A stretch of DNA of 64,000 nucleotides from an uncultured Polaribacter sp. (GTDB lineage Bacteria; Bacteroidota; Bacteroidia; Flavobacteriales; Flavobacteriaceae). The translations under genes were made by a program, and so were the position numbers. The notes under the pieces are model-generated. The model did not search any database, was not told the DNA's origin, and saw only the letters and a list, made by a program, of their open reading frames with translations. Positions 9,473-20,145 of this stretch are shown here, piece after piece (within the stretch, counting starts at the first letter, position 1; each line of letters begins with the position of its first letter). The DNA lies in NCBI RefSeq assembly GCF_947503875.1, contig NZ_CANNFH010000006.1, positions 1 to 64,000 of the forward strand, given 5' to 3'.

Positions 9473-10382
9473 TTTTTTGCCACTCTGCAAATCTATCTTT
9501 ATGCTTAAATCTCTTATGAGACCAAAGGTAAAATTCGGGTTGTGCAAGTATGTTTTTCTCTGTAATTTTTAAATACTTTTCAGTGATTTCGTAGTCTTTA
9601 TAGTCTTTTGGTGTTTCTGTAATTAACTCAAAATCAATTTCATAATAGCCTCTTTTTACTTTTTTTGCTACATAATTAATTACTACAAAATCAAATTTTT
9701 TGGCTAACATTTCTGCGCCAGTGTGTATGGGTACTTTTACGTTTAAAAAATTACTCCAATAAAATGTTTTGTGTAATTGTGGCGATTGATCGCTTAACAA
9801 GATATAAGCAGCAGTTATTTTGTTTATTTTATTTTTAGTAATGTTTTTAACAGTTTGTGAGGTTTTATAACCATCTATACCAAACCTTTTTCTGCTTTTT
9901 TTAATAGCTTTTTCGTAGTATTTATTTGCAATTCTTGTATAAGCACCTAAAATAGTAGTTTCTAATGCTAAAGGCATGCTTGTAGACCATTCCCAATTTG
10001 CCTGGTGTGCACCAACTATAATTATACTTTTACCTTGTTTACCATATTTATCTACTAATTCTGGGTTATTAAATTTGTATCTGGCTCTAATTTGTTTTTC
10101 AGAAATAGAAAAATACTTAACGCTTTCTACAATTAAATCGGTAAAATGTTTAAAGAATTTTTTTCTAATATTTATTAATTCTGAATCTGATTTTTCGGGA
10201 AATGCCAATTTTAGATTATCTAAAACCACTTGTTTTCTATAACCAAAAACATGATAGATTAAAAAGTAAAAACCATCTGAAATTACATATAATAATGATA
10301 AAGGTAACCTTGAAAGCAACCATATTAAAGGGTAAGTAAAGGCAAAAGCTAAAAATTGCATAATGTATTTTGTGTTTTGCAA
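9450..10382 (-). CDS. Lysophospholipid / lipid A acyltransferase (LpxL/HtrB family)
   Basis: GAHQANWEW HxxxxE-like motif and SDQSP, typical of HtrB/LpxL proteins. Confidence 0.85.
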   Translation of the reverse strand: MQNTKYIMQFLAFAFTYPLIWLLSRLPLSLLYVISDGFYFLIYHVFGYRKQVVLDNLKLAFPEKSDSELINIRKKFFKHFTDLIVESVKYFSISEKQIRARYKFNNPELVDKYGKQGKSIIIVGAHQANWEWSTSMPLALETTILGAYTRIANKYYEKAIKKSRKRFGIDGYKTSQTVKNITKNKINKITAAYILLSDQSPQLHKTFYWSNFLNVKVPIHTGAEMLAKKFDFVVINYVAKKVKRGYYEIDFELITETPKDYKDYEITEKYLKITEKNILAQPEFYLWSHKRFKHKDRFAEWQKIKPQTKK

Positions 10383-10444
10383 ATATCGTATATAAATTTA
10401 AATTGTTCGCTTTTTTACCACTAGGTTTTTAGTATGTTTGTAAT

Positions 10445-11101
10445 ATGATAGGCACTATAAATCAAGCAGTTTTAATAATAATTGTGGCCAATGTTCTGGT
10501 TTCAATGAAAGGTTTTAAAGATTATCCTTTTTTAAACAAGTACAAATTTCAGGTAAGTAGTATCTTATCTGGGGATAAAATAAGAATGATTACCTCTGGT
10601 TTTTTGCACGTAGACTGGATTCATTTAGGCTTTAATATGTATGCATTGTACTTATTTGGTGGTATTGTAGCCAATAGCTTAGGTATGCCATACTTTTTCC
10701 TTATTTACTTTGGAAGCTTATTGGCGGGTAATTTATATTCTTTAAACTATCACAAAAAAGAATCTTATTATTCTGCTGTTGGTGCTTCTGGCGCCGTTTC
10801 TGGTATTATTTATGCTTCTATATTATTATATCCAGATATGAGTTTGTATTTGTTTTTTATACCGATACCAATTCCTGGTTATATTTTTGGTGTTGGTTAT
10901 TTGTTGTATTCTATTTATGGTATGAAGAAACAATTGGGAAATATTGGGCATTCTGCGCATTTAGGAGGGGCAATAGGTGGCTTTATTCTAACGTTGATTT
11001 TTAATCCAATTTTGTTTACCACCAACACTTTATTGGTCGTTTTGTTAGCAGTTCCTATAGTTTTAGTGATTTTATTTGGCGATAAACTTAGAGACCTATA
11101 A
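10445..11101 (+). CDS. Rhomboid family intramembrane serine protease
   Basis: GASGAVSG catalytic Ser motif, HLGFNMYALYLFG, HSAHLGGAIGGF. Confidence 0.9.
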   Translation: MIGTINQAVLIIIVANVLVSMKGFKDYPFLNKYKFQVSSILSGDKIRMITSGFLHVDWIHLGFNMYALYLFGGIVANSLGMPYFFLIYFGSLLAGNLYSLNYHKKESYYSAVGASGAVSGIIYASILLYPDMSLYLFFIPIPIPGYIFGVGYLLYSIYGMKKQLGNIGHSAHLGGAIGGFILTLIFNPILFTTNTLLVVLLAVPIVLVILFGDKLRDL

Positions 11102-11190
11102 TCGATAATAATCTAATTTTTGTTATTTTTTTATTTTGTTTTTAATGATGAATAGCTAATTTAAAATTACACTTTTAGTAAACTCAAATG

Positions 11191-11574
11191 CATAAAAAAA
11201 GACTTTATTATTTCTAATAAAGTCTTTGAGCGAAAGACCAGGTTTATCTCGTCTGTGCTCGATATAAACTTCTCACCTTAGTTTATTTATTTTCTTAAAA
11301 TTATTGTATAAAAAAAGACCTTATCATTTTGATAAAGTCTTTGAGCGAAAGACCAGGTTTATCTCGTCTGCGCTCGATATAAACTTCTCACCTTAGTTTA
11401 TTTATTTTCTTAAAATTGTTGCATAAAAAAAGACTTTATCATTGCTGATAAAGTCTTTGAGCGAAAGACCAAGTTTATCTCGTCTGCGCTCGATATAAAC
11501 TTCTCACCTTAGTTTATTTATTTTCTTAAAATTATTGCATAAAAAAAGACCTTATCATTTTGATAAAGTCTTTG
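11191..11574. repeat. Tandem array of ~116-bp units, each with a tRNA-Gly terminator hairpin, 16 nt of the tRNA 3' end and a palindrome-bearing spacer
   Basis: Units begin at 11191, 11307, 11422 and 11538 (spacing 116/115/116); the fourth unit runs into the real tRNA-Gly gene. Confidence 0.9.
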
Positions 11575-11647
11575 AGCGAAAGACCAGGTTCGAACTGGCG
11601 ACATTCAGCTTGGAAGGCTGACGCTCTACCAACTGAGCTACTTTCGC
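11575..11647 (-). tRNA. tRNA-Gly (anticodon TCC)
   Basis: Reverse complement GCGAAAGTAGCTCAGTTGGTAGAGCGTCAGCCTTCCAAGCTGAATGTCGCCAGTTCGAACCTGGTCTTTCGCT folds as a cloverleaf; anticodon loop CTTCCAA. Confidence 0.97.
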
Positions 11648-11801
11648 GTGGTAAAGAGTTGCAAATATAAAATGTTTTTTAACATCTGCAACCATTTTTT
11701 TCAATAAAAAAGATTACTGTTATAATAGTGCTAAAAATGAATTACTTAGCGATTTGTAAAATTTAATTTTTAGGATTTATCAAAATATAAATTGACTGTT
11801 T

Positions 11802-12800
11802 TTAGTTTCCTTTAATTCTGGCCCAAAGCTCTTTAATTAGTTTTTTACCATCTCTTTTTGCTTTTTTTTCTTCCGTAAAAAATGGAATTCCATTTTTATC
11901 TACTGTAATTTTATACTTGAAGACAAAATTGGTTGCATTTGATGCTAAACTTAAAGTGCCAAATCGTAAATCGTTAAAATAAAGTGTATCATTTTTTTTA
12001 TTGATGGTAAACCAACCTTTAGAAATAGCAATCATTCTTTGTGTTTTAGGGTGATTTTTTAAATTGCCTAATAAATGATGGTTTTTTTTATATTCTGAAA
12101 ACTGAATAGGTTTTGTATCAAAAAAAGAAGTATTTCCTATAAGAAAAGCATCTTCTGTTTTTACATTGGCAGTCCATAAAATGGTATTTAACGGACTAGG
12201 TTTTGTTTCTAATTCTTGATAAGTTATGTGCTGATTTTTTAATTCGTTTTCAAAATTAGTAAAAGCAATACTTTTTAAAAATATTGTAATTACTAAATAA
12301 CTACTGCTAAGTAGTAAACCTAAGTTATTGTAAAATCGTCTTTTTTTATGGCCTCTTTTTTTAGAAAGCGCCAGCACTAAACATATCAGAAATGGTAATG
12401 TATAAAGCGGGTCTATAACAAACACATTTTTAAAAGCCAAGCGCAAATCTAAAGGCCAAAATAATTGTGTACCCCAAGTGGTTTGTGCATCTAAAATTGG
12501 GTGTGTAATAAAAGCCCAAAAGAACAGCCAAGACCAATCTTTTAAATTTTTGTATTTCTCATATGTAGAGACAATAAATGCAAAAACGGGTGCAAATACA
12601 ACAGAAAAAAAGGTAGAATGTGTAAAACCTCTATGAATTTCTAAAGCAGTTACAGTATCTGTAAAAAGTGTAGCAACAATATCTAAATCTGGTATAGTAC
12701 CAGCAATTGCACCATATAACATGGCTTTGTTACCTATTTTTTTGCCTAAAACAGCTTCACCAACTGCAGCACCTAATACTATTTGCGTTAAAGAATCCAA
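11802..12800 (-). CDS. Membrane-bound metal-dependent hydrolase (YdjM family)
   Basis: MDSLTQIVLGAAVGEAVLGKKIGNKA, DLDIVA, HRGFTHS, HPILDAQTTWGTQ. Confidence 0.9.
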   Translation of the reverse strand: MDSLTQIVLGAAVGEAVLGKKIGNKAMLYGAIAGTIPDLDIVATLFTDTVTALEIHRGFTHSTFFSVVFAPVFAFIVSTYEKYKNLKDWSWLFFWAFITHPILDAQTTWGTQLFWPLDLRLAFKNVFVIDPLYTLPFLICLVLALSKKRGHKKRRFYNNLGLLLSSSYLVITIFLKSIAFTNFENELKNQHITYQELETKPSPLNTILWTANVKTEDAFLIGNTSFFDTKPIQFSEYKKNHHLLGNLKNHPKTQRMIAISKGWFTINKKNDTLYFNDLRFGTLSLASNATNFVFKYKITVDKNGIPFFTEEKKAKRDGKKLIKELWARIKGN

Positions 12801-12815
12801 CTTAATGTATTTGGT

Positions 12816-13931
12816 TTAATAACTTTTCTTAAACTTTTTTTCTGCAGAAAAGTGAATCAAGTTCATAAAATTATCATGCACACCTAAGGTAATGTCTAGT
12901 TGTAATTGATGTATTAATTTTAAAATTTGATCAGATTTAAACTGTAAATCTGGTATAGAAATATAATTTTCGAAAATTGTACCAATCGTTTTATAGTACA
13001 ATTGCTCGAAAGAATTTAAGTTACTAGGTTTTTCATTTACATATTCATAAGAATTCATATTAAAATACTCTAAAACCTTACCTATGTAATGTTTGTGTAA
13101 TATCTGTTTAGGATTTACAATATTCAATTCCTTAATAGAAGGATCTAGAAAAGCATGCAAAATAGCTTTAGCCACAAAATCTACAGGTACAATATTTAAA
13201 CCACTTTTCTTATCAATCCAAATTCTGAAATTATCTATGGATTTGTTAGCATATTTATCGAGAAATATCGCCCAAGCATAAAAAACATCAAACTTAGGAG
13301 TTTCAAAAAACGGTTTGTCTATTAAACGACCACAAATAATGCTAGGTCTTAAAATTTGAGATTGTATGTTTTTTTGTGCGCACATTTTTTGCACAAAACG
13401 CTCACTTTCGTACTTAGATTTTTCGTACGGATTTCTAAATTTTTCTGCTTTATAATTAGAAATGGTATCGTTCACTTTAGTGTTTTGTATACCAAATGAG
13501 AATGCTGTGCTTATGTAAATAAACCGATTTACACTATTTGGTAATTGTTCTAAAAGTTGCTTGGTTACTAGAAAATTTTGAGAATGAACTGTATTTTTAG
13601 AATCTGCAGTGCTTGCTAAATTTGTAGAGCCAGCACAATGTATTACTGTATTAAAATTATATTTTTCTAAAGTATTTTTTTGAATTGTAGTTAAATCTTC
13701 TGCTATAGGTGTAATTTTTTCCAAACAGTTTTCTAAGCTAAATTGATTTAAAAAATTGGGCCTAGAAGCGTCTTGTAAAATGGCTAGCAAACGTTCTTTT
13801 GCAGATTTTTCTCCATTTCTTATAACAACATATAAGTGATTTATTGTTTTTTCTACCAGTGCTTTGTGTATCCACTCAAAAATAATATGACTTCCAACAA
13901 TTCCTGCACCACCCGTTAATAAACAATTCAT
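12816..13931 (-). CDS. SDR / NAD-dependent epimerase family protein
   Basis: LLTGGAGIVGSHI Rossmann motif, YISTAFSFG, YEKSKYESE. Confidence 0.85.
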   Translation of the reverse strand: MNCLLTGGAGIVGSHIIFEWIHKALVEKTINHLYVVIRNGEKSAKERLLAILQDASRPNFLNQFSLENCLEKITPIAEDLTTIQKNTLEKYNFNTVIHCAGSTNLASTADSKNTVHSQNFLVTKQLLEQLPNSVNRFIYISTAFSFGIQNTKVNDTISNYKAEKFRNPYEKSKYESERFVQKMCAQKNIQSQILRPSIICGRLIDKPFFETPKFDVFYAWAIFLDKYANKSIDNFRIWIDKKSGLNIVPVDFVAKAILHAFLDPSIKELNIVNPKQILHKHYIGKVLEYFNMNSYEYVNEKPSNLNSFEQLYYKTIGTIFENYISIPDLQFKSDQILKLIHQLQLDITLGVHDNFMNLIHFSAEKKFKKSY

Positions 13932-13982
13932 AAAATATTTTTCTATATTTTTAAAGTGTAAAAATACTTTTTTAAAAATAAA

Positions 13983-14018
13983 AAAACCTTAATTCTTAAA
14001 TTTAAGAACTAAGGTTTG
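13983..14018 (-). terminator. Terminator downstream of gcvT
   Basis: AAACCTTAATTCTTAAATTTAAGAACTAAGGTTT inverted repeat. Confidence 0.7.
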
Positions 14019-14041
14019 TGTTAATCTTATACGCTTTTATT

Positions 14042-15127
14042 TTATCCTTTGTAAAAAGGCAATTTTACAATAGTTGCAGGTATTGCTTTCTTACGCACCT
14101 GAATGTAAATTTTAGCACCAGATTTGGCAAATAAAGTAGGTACATAACCCAAGCCAATTCCTTTTTGCAAACTAGGGCTCATGGTTCCAGAAGTTACACT
14201 TCCTATAATATTACTATTGCCATCTACAATGTTATAACCATGTCTTGGTATGCCTCTTTCATCTAACTCAAAACCAACCAAACGTCTTTCTGGTTTGTCT
14301 TCTTTTTGTTTTGCTAAAGCGTCTGAGTTTACAAAATCTTTAGTAAATTTTGTAATCCATCCTAAACCTGCTTCAATAGGAGAGGTGCTATCATCTATAT
14401 CATTACCATATAAGCAATAGCCCATTTCTGTTCTTAAGGTGTCTCTTGCTGCTAAACCAATAGGTTTAATTCCAAAACCTGCTCCAGCTTCAAAAACTTT
14501 GTTCCAAATTTGTGCTACTTCATTGTTTTTACAATAAATCTCAAATCCGCCAGAACCTGTGTAACCAGTTGCAGAAATAATTACATTATCTATTCCTGCA
14601 AAATCGCCAATTTTAAATTTGTAAAACGGAATATCTGCCAAGTCTAAAGAAGATAGAGATTGCATGGCATCTATTGCTTTTGGACCTTGAATAGCCAATA
14701 AAGAATACGCTTCAGACAAGTCTCTTAAATCTGCATTAAATTCTTTGTTATAATTAGAAATCCAATTCCAATCTTTTTCTATGTTGGAAGCATTTACAAC
14801 CAATAAATAGGTGTTTTCTTTAATTCTGTAACAAATTAAATCATCTACAATTCCGTTTTCTGTATTAGGAAAACAACTATATTGTGCATCGCCAACAGCT
14901 AATTTAGAAGCGTCATTAGAAGTTACTTTTTGTATTAAAGCAAGTGCATTTTCTCCACTAACTAAAAATTCGCCCATGTGACTTACATCAAAAACACCAA
15001 CAGCATTTCTAACCGTTAAATGTTCTGCAGTAACACCTTCATATTGCACAGGCATATTATAACCTGCAAAAGGAACCATTTTTGCACCTAAAGCAACATG
15101 TATATCGTTTAAAGCTATATTCTTCAT
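14042..15127 (-). CDS. gcvT: Glycine cleavage system aminomethyltransferase
   Basis: [53 protein letters not shown]. Confidence 0.95.
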   Translation of the reverse strand: MKNIALNDIHVALGAKMVPFAGYNMPVQYEGVTAEHLTVRNAVGVFDVSHMGEFLVSGENALALIQKVTSNDASKLAVGDAQYSCFPNTENGIVDDLICYRIKENTYLLVVNASNIEKDWNWISNYNKEFNADLRDLSEAYSLLAIQGPKAIDAMQSLSSLDLADIPFYKFKIGDFAGIDNVIISATGYTGSGGFEIYCKNNEVAQIWNKVFEAGAGFGIKPIGLAARDTLRTEMGYCLYGNDIDDSTSPIEAGLGWITKFTKDFVNSDALAKQKEDKPERRLVGFELDERGIPRHGYNIVDGNSNIIGSVTSGTMSPSLQKGIGLGYVPTLFAKSGAKIYIQVRKKAIPATIVKLPFYKG

Positions 15128-15261
15128 TTATGTAGATTTCTTAATTTTTGGGCTAAATTATTGAAAAATGTACAATATAGCATCACTAATTTTTTGTTAA
15201 TTTTTTCCTTTCACAAATTTTTTTCTTTTACTTTTGATAAACATATATAAACTACTTATTA

Positions 15262-16890
15262 ATGCTATTACGTTATTTTTTATTTGTTCTTGGTTTTACA
15301 TTAACGCTGAATATATCTTCGCAAACACCAACAGATTATTTACCCAAAGAATTTCATAAAAGTAGGCGAGAAGCATTACGCGCCAAAATGCCGGTAAATT
15401 CTGTAGCTGTAGTTTTTGCAAATCCGTTAAGAAATAGAGCCAATGATGTAGATTATGTATTTCATCAAGATCCTAATTTTTATTATTTAACAGGTTATAG
15501 AGAACCAAATGGGGTTTTAGTGTTATTTTCTGATGATCAGCAAGCTGAAGATGGCACTGTATATAATGAAATGCTATTTGTGCAAAAGAAAGATAAACGT
15601 GCAGAACAATGGGATGGAAAACGTTTGGGAATTGAAGGAGCAAAGGAAAGATTGGGTTTTAAAATGGTAATGAATGGCGAAGATTTTAAAAATGCTGGCA
15701 TCAATTTTAAAGCTTTTGATAGAATTTTTGTTGAGAAATTTAATGATGATTATAGAAATTCGACAAACAATACTGGCGAAATTTATGATTTGGTAATGGC
15801 GTTTAAACAGAATGCAGACTACAATCCAAATAATTTTTTATCACCCATAAAAAAACAAATTTACGAGTTGGTAAAATCTACTCCAATAGAAAACAGTGCT
15901 AATGTTGCACAAATAATTGGTAGAGCAATTGCTTACGACCCTTCTTTAAAGGAAGATACAGATTTAATGAAATTTAAAGATGCCTCAGAAATAGCCATAA
16001 AAAAAGATTTGAAAGAGAAGATTACTTTAAAATTAAACGCCAAAACTAATATAGATATTTCTTTCTTATCTAGTAATTTAGCTACTTTAAGAGAGGTAAA
16101 AACTCCCGCAGAAATTAAATTGTTAACCAAGGCAATTCGTATTTCTGCTGTTGGACAAATAGAGGTAATGAAAGCCATGAAACCACACATGTCTGAAATT
16201 GAATTGCAAGGAATTCATGAATTCGTTTATAAAAAATATGGTGCAGAATATGAAGGTTACCCAAGTATTGTAGGAGCAGGCAATAATGGTTGTATTTTGC
16301 ATTATATAGAAAATAGTAAAACTAAAGTTGGTAACGATTTGGTTTTAATGGATTTAGGTGCAGAATATAGAGGTTACACAGCTGATGTTACTAGAACTAT
16401 ACCTGCAAATGGTAAATTTACGAAAGCACAAAAAGCAATTTATAATATTGTTTATGATGCGCAAGAAGCTGGTATTAAAGCCTATACAGTAGGTGAAAGT
16501 ATGGCTAAACCAAATCAAATTGCAATAGCAGTAGTTAACCAAGGTTTATTAGATTTGGGTATTATTAAAAGTTTAGATGAAAAACATCCTTATTTTCCTC
16601 ATGGTACATCACATCATATTGGTTTAGATGTGCATGACCCAGGTAATTATGGAAATTTTGAAGAAAATATGGTAGTTACTATGGAACCTGGAATCTATAT
16701 TCCTGAAGGTAGTAATTGTGATAAAAAATGGTGGGGAATTGGTATAAGAATAGAAGATGATATTTTAGTGACTAAAAATGGACCTGTAAACCTATCTGCA
16801 GAAGCCCCAAGAACCGTAAAAGAAATAGAAAAAATGATGGCTAAAAAATCTGTTTTAGATGATTTTGTATTGCCTAATTTAGACGAATAA
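15262..16890 (+). CDS. pepP: Aminopeptidase P family (M24) Xaa-Pro aminopeptidase
   Basis: [49 protein letters not shown] metal-binding motifs. Confidence 0.9.
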   Translation: MLLRYFLFVLGFTLTLNISSQTPTDYLPKEFHKSRREALRAKMPVNSVAVVFANPLRNRANDVDYVFHQDPNFYYLTGYREPNGVLVLFSDDQQAEDGTVYNEMLFVQKKDKRAEQWDGKRLGIEGAKERLGFKMVMNGEDFKNAGINFKAFDRIFVEKFNDDYRNSTNNTGEIYDLVMAFKQNADYNPNNFLSPIKKQIYELVKSTPIENSANVAQIIGRAIAYDPSLKEDTDLMKFKDASEIAIKKDLKEKITLKLNAKTNIDISFLSSNLATLREVKTPAEIKLLTKAIRISAVGQIEVMKAMKPHMSEIELQGIHEFVYKKYGAEYEGYPSIVGAGNNGCILHYIENSKTKVGNDLVLMDLGAEYRGYTADVTRTIPANGKFTKAQKAIYNIVYDAQEAGIKAYTVGESMAKPNQIAIAVVNQGLLDLGIIKSLDEKHPYFPHGTSHHIGLDVHDPGNYGNFEENMVVTMEPGIYIPEGSNCDKKWWGIGIRIEDDILVTKNGPVNLSAEAPRTVKEIEKMMAKKSVLDDFVLPNLDE

Positions 16891-16892
16891 TA

Positions 16893-17114
16893 ATGAGTAA
16901 AGAACAACCAAATAACCCTTTGCACGGTATAAAATTAGCTACCATTTTAGAACAACTATTTAAAGAATATGGTTGGGAAGAATTAGGCTATTCTTTAGGT
17001 ATAAAGGCATTTTTAAATAATCCAACCTATAAATCTTCTTTAAAATTTTTACGAACAACACCTTGGGCTAGAGAAAAAGTAGAACAGTTTTATCTAAAAA
17101 ATATGTTGAAATAG
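16893..17114 (+). CDS. VF530-like DNA-binding protein (DUF2132)
   Basis: [25 protein letters not shown]...[22 protein letters not shown]. Confidence 0.85.
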   Translation: MSKEQPNNPLHGIKLATILEQLFKEYGWEELGYSLGIKAFLNNPTYKSSLKFLRTTPWAREKVEQFYLKNMLK

Positions 17115-17302
17115 TTTTAATAGATTTTTAAATTCAATTTAAACTAATTTTAGTAAATGTCTTAGTTAAAATAAAGATGTAAATCTTAATAACTTCGCGG
17201 TTTTATGTACCTTCAACTAACTGTTTTGTAAGGTAAATAACAAAGTACTTCTTTAGATTTTCTTTGTTGTTTTAGAAATTACAATAGAAAAAATAGTATT
17301 TT

Positions 17303-17698
17303 TTAATATTGTTTTTCTAAGCCTAAATAATTAATTAAATCAAAAAATATATCATTAAAAACAATTGCAAAAACTATTGTGCAAACAATACTTATCAGTA
17401 ATATTTTAGAAAAGTATTGCAACTTTTTGTTGCTATTATTTTTAATTATTTTATGAATTGTAAAGGGTAGTACAAACATAAATATTGGGATTCTAAAAAT
17501 AGGACTTAATTCTGAAGCTTTGCCTTCGAAGACATAAACCAGACAAATTAGGCTAAAAATAGTTATTGATGCTACAAAACCCCACATAAAATCTTTAACA
17601 GCTAAGGCTTTTAATTTGAAAAGCTTAATTATTTTGGTTATAGCTATTATTCCAATAATTAAGGCAATAAGTAAAAACGGTAAAAGAATTATTCCCAT
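17303..17698 (-). CDS. Hypothetical membrane protein
   Basis: ORF with four hydrophobic segments. Confidence 0.5.
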   Translation of the reverse strand: MGIILLPFLLIALIIGIIAITKIIKLFKLKALAVKDFMWGFVASITIFSLICLVYVFEGKASELSPIFRIPIFMFVLPFTIHKIIKNNSNKKLQYFSKILLISIVCTIVFAIVFNDIFFDLINYLGLEKQY

Positions 17699-17725
17699 TA
17701 GTTTTAAGTTGTTTTTATTTCAGTC

Positions 17726-18733
17726 TTACTCTGATTCTAATCTTGTAATTTTATCCCAAATCGTTTCATCTACAAAAATACCTTCTTTTAAATTTTTAGC
17801 TCTAGTTTGTGAACTTCGTTCTCCAGGATAGTAAATTTTATTTTCAGGTTGCATTACTTCTACATCGTGAGTAAAATTTATAATTTCATCTAATAACCTA
17901 TCTTGTAAAACATTGTCGCCAAAAATTTCTGGATAAATGCAAATAAATACTTGAGAAATTCCAGTTTCTATTTCCTTTTTTCCAATTTCATAGGTAGAAT
18001 TTCCTGCAGATAAAACAGTAGCTAACATATCTAAAACCATAGAAAGTGCAGAGCCTTTCCAATAACCAATAGGCAAGCCACGTTCTTTTTCTAATATTTT
18101 TTCAGGATCTTTAGAGAGTTGGTTGTTGTTATCCCAACCACCAAAATGAGGCAGTTTTTCTCCTTTTAATTTATAGTTATTTATGGTACCAAAGGCAAAC
18201 TGAGAAATGGCCATATCTAAAACTATGTTTCCTTTTTTTCTAGGAATAGAAACCACAAAAGGATTGTTACCAATTCTACTATCTTTTCCACCCCAAGGTG
18301 GCATGTTGGGTTGTGTATTTGTAAATAAAATGGAAATACAGTTGGCATTTGCGGCAAGTTTCCCGTAAGTTCCACCACGCATCCAGTGGTTTGTATTGCG
18401 CAATGCGACCATGCCCATTCCGTGGTTTTTAGCCAATTCAATTGCTCTATTAGTACATTTAGTAGCATTTATAATTCCTGGTCCTAAATTACCATCCCAT
18501 CTTTCTATATTGCCAAAAGTGCCTACATTTTCTGCCTCTGAATTAATTTTAATAACTCCTTTTTTTATGTATTCTATAAAAAGAGGTACTCTATTAATTC
18601 CATGAGAGTTTACACCATCTAGTGTGCTTTCTGTAAATGTGTTTGCAAGAGTTGTTGCTTTTTCTTGAGTAAATTTATATTTCACAAAAAGGTTTGTAAG
18701 TACCTTTTGCATTTTATTTGGTGTAATTCTCAT
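17726..18733 (-). CDS. Ldh family (malate/L-lactate dehydrogenase type) oxidoreductase
   Basis: DGVNSHGINRVP, TNHWMRGGTYGK, ILFTNTQPNMPPWGGKDSRIGNNP. Confidence 0.9.
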   Translation of the reverse strand: MRITPNKMQKVLTNLFVKYKFTQEKATTLANTFTESTLDGVNSHGINRVPLFIEYIKKGVIKINSEAENVGTFGNIERWDGNLGPGIINATKCTNRAIELAKNHGMGMVALRNTNHWMRGGTYGKLAANANCISILFTNTQPNMPPWGGKDSRIGNNPFVVSIPRKKGNIVLDMAISQFAFGTINNYKLKGEKLPHFGGWDNNNQLSKDPEKILEKERGLPIGYWKGSALSMVLDMLATVLSAGNSTYEIGKKEIETGISQVFICIYPEIFGDNVLQDRLLDEIINFTHDVEVMQPENKIYYPGERSSQTRAKNLKEGIFVDETIWDKITRLESE

Positions 18734-18902
18734 TTGTTTTGCGTTAAATTGAGTGTAAAATTTTGAATATATGATTTAATTGACTCTTAAAGCTTTTTTG
18801 TTCCGTTTTAAATTTAAGAAATAAAAATAGATTGACAGAACAAAGTTTATGTTTTTAAAATTAATTAAAATCTGTTTAATTTTGCAAAATTCAATTGGAT
18901 AA

Positions 18903-18971
18903 AAGTGTGTGATAAGATTAAAATACACGGTGAAGCATTTGACTTCGACAACATCGATAATCCGCACACTT
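18903..18971 (+). ncRNA. Candidate IS110 bridge RNA segment (stem-loop)
   Basis: AAGTGTG (18903-18909) pairs with CACACTT (18965-18971), internal GAAG-CATTTGA-CTTC hairpin; located just upstream of the IS110 transposase. Confidence 0.45.
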
Positions 18972-18991
18972 AAAATTATTAATTTTTTTTA

Positions 18992-19987
18992 ATGAAAACT
19001 TTAAAACATATTTTTGGTGTAGATGTTAGTAAAGACAAGTTAGATTTATATTCTAGCTGTAAAGGTAATTTTGTTTTGAGAAACGAGGAGTTAGGTTTTA
19101 AGAAATTACTTAAAATTTTACCAGAAAACGCTTTGGTTGTTATAGAGGCTACTGGCTATTATCATTACTTGTTAGCCCAATTTTTAGTTAAACATAATGT
19201 AAGTGTTTCTGTTGTTAATCCCTTAAGTGTAAAGCGTTTTATACAGATGAAGCTATCTCAGGTAAAAACGGATAAGAGTGATGCAAAATTTATTTATCAA
19301 TATGCTTTAACCAACAAAATGCCAGAATATAAGGTTTTATCAGAGGTACAGTTTGAGTGCTTGCAATTATACCGATTATTAGATATTTATGTAAAGCAAA
19401 GTACTGCTATTAAAAATAAAATTCATGGTGAAAAAGTATTAGGATTTCCATCAAAAGCAGTGATTGATTCTTTAAAAAGGAATTTAGAATATTTAAAAAA
19501 TGAAATGACTCTGATAGAAGAGGAGTTGGTTGGCCTAATAAGTACAGAGTATAAAGATCAGTTGGATTTATTAAAAACAATTCCTGGTATTGGTAATAAA
19601 ACAGCTATGTATTTGATAATTATTTCCAATGGTTTTAGAAAATTTGAGAAGGGAAAACAACTATGTAATTATGCCGGAATTACACCTGCTATTAGGGAAT
19701 CTGGAAGTAGTGTGAGAGGCAAAAGTAGAATAAGTAAAATGGGGAATAAAAAGTTAAGAAACCTTTTATTTTTAGCTTCTTTTACGGCTAGTAAATACAA
19801 TAGGGCCTGCAGGGAGTTGTATGAACGGATAATAGCCAAAGGAAAAAGTAAAAAATTAGCAATGATTGCAGTAGCAAACAAGCTTATAAAACAGGCGTTT
19901 GCGGTTGTTAAAAAAGGAGTTGTTTATAATGAGAATTATGTATCAAAGCTTTATAATACAGAGAATATTAAGGTTGTTTTAGAGTAA
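18992..19987 (+). CDS. IS110 family transposase (DEDD)
   Basis: FGVDVSKDKLDLY, VVIEATGYYHYLLA, KTDKSDAKFI, TIPGIGNKTAMYLI, CNYAGITPAIRESGSSVRGKSRISKMGNKKLRNLL. Confidence 0.95.
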   Translation: MKTLKHIFGVDVSKDKLDLYSSCKGNFVLRNEELGFKKLLKILPENALVVIEATGYYHYLLAQFLVKHNVSVSVVNPLSVKRFIQMKLSQVKTDKSDAKFIYQYALTNKMPEYKVLSEVQFECLQLYRLLDIYVKQSTAIKNKIHGEKVLGFPSKAVIDSLKRNLEYLKNEMTLIEEELVGLISTEYKDQLDLLKTIPGIGNKTAMYLIIISNGFRKFEKGKQLCNYAGITPAIRESGSSVRGKSRISKMGNKKLRNLLFLASFTASKYNRACRELYERIIAKGKSKKLAMIAVANKLIKQAFAVVKKGVVYNENYVSKLYNTENIKVVLE

Positions 19988-20145
19988 AATTAGTTTGTTG
20001 TAATTAAATGGTATGAGATTGTAAACTTTGTTTTAAAGAAGCTTTTACCTACTGATAAACAAAGTAAAAATGTTCTGTTATCCCGTAAATTTTAATGATA
20101 ATAGGTTATATTTGTAGAGATATAACTAGTTAGGGCACATTTCAA

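Larger units (their letters stand above)
18735..20128 (+). mobile_element. IS110-family insertion sequence (exact ends not determined)
   Basis: IS110 transposase with ~258 bp upstream and ~140 bp downstream non-coding flanks; span is an outer bound set by neighbours. Confidence 0.65.

Noticed and set aside
11191-11647. Possible CRISPR array because of regularly spaced repeats near 11.2-11.6 kb
   Set aside because: Units are ~116 bp and nearly identical throughout, with no unique spacers and no cas genes; they derive from the tRNA-Gly 3' end and terminator.
18992-19987. IS110 transposase as the missing integron recombinase
   Set aside because: It is a DEDD transposase, not a tyrosine recombinase, and nothing in the sequence links it to the GTT/AAC junctions.
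18735-20128. IS110 inserted into an attC-like site, as known for some IS1111-type elements
   Set aside because: No attC-like half-sites are recognisable on either flank of the IS110 element; the adjacency may be coincidental.
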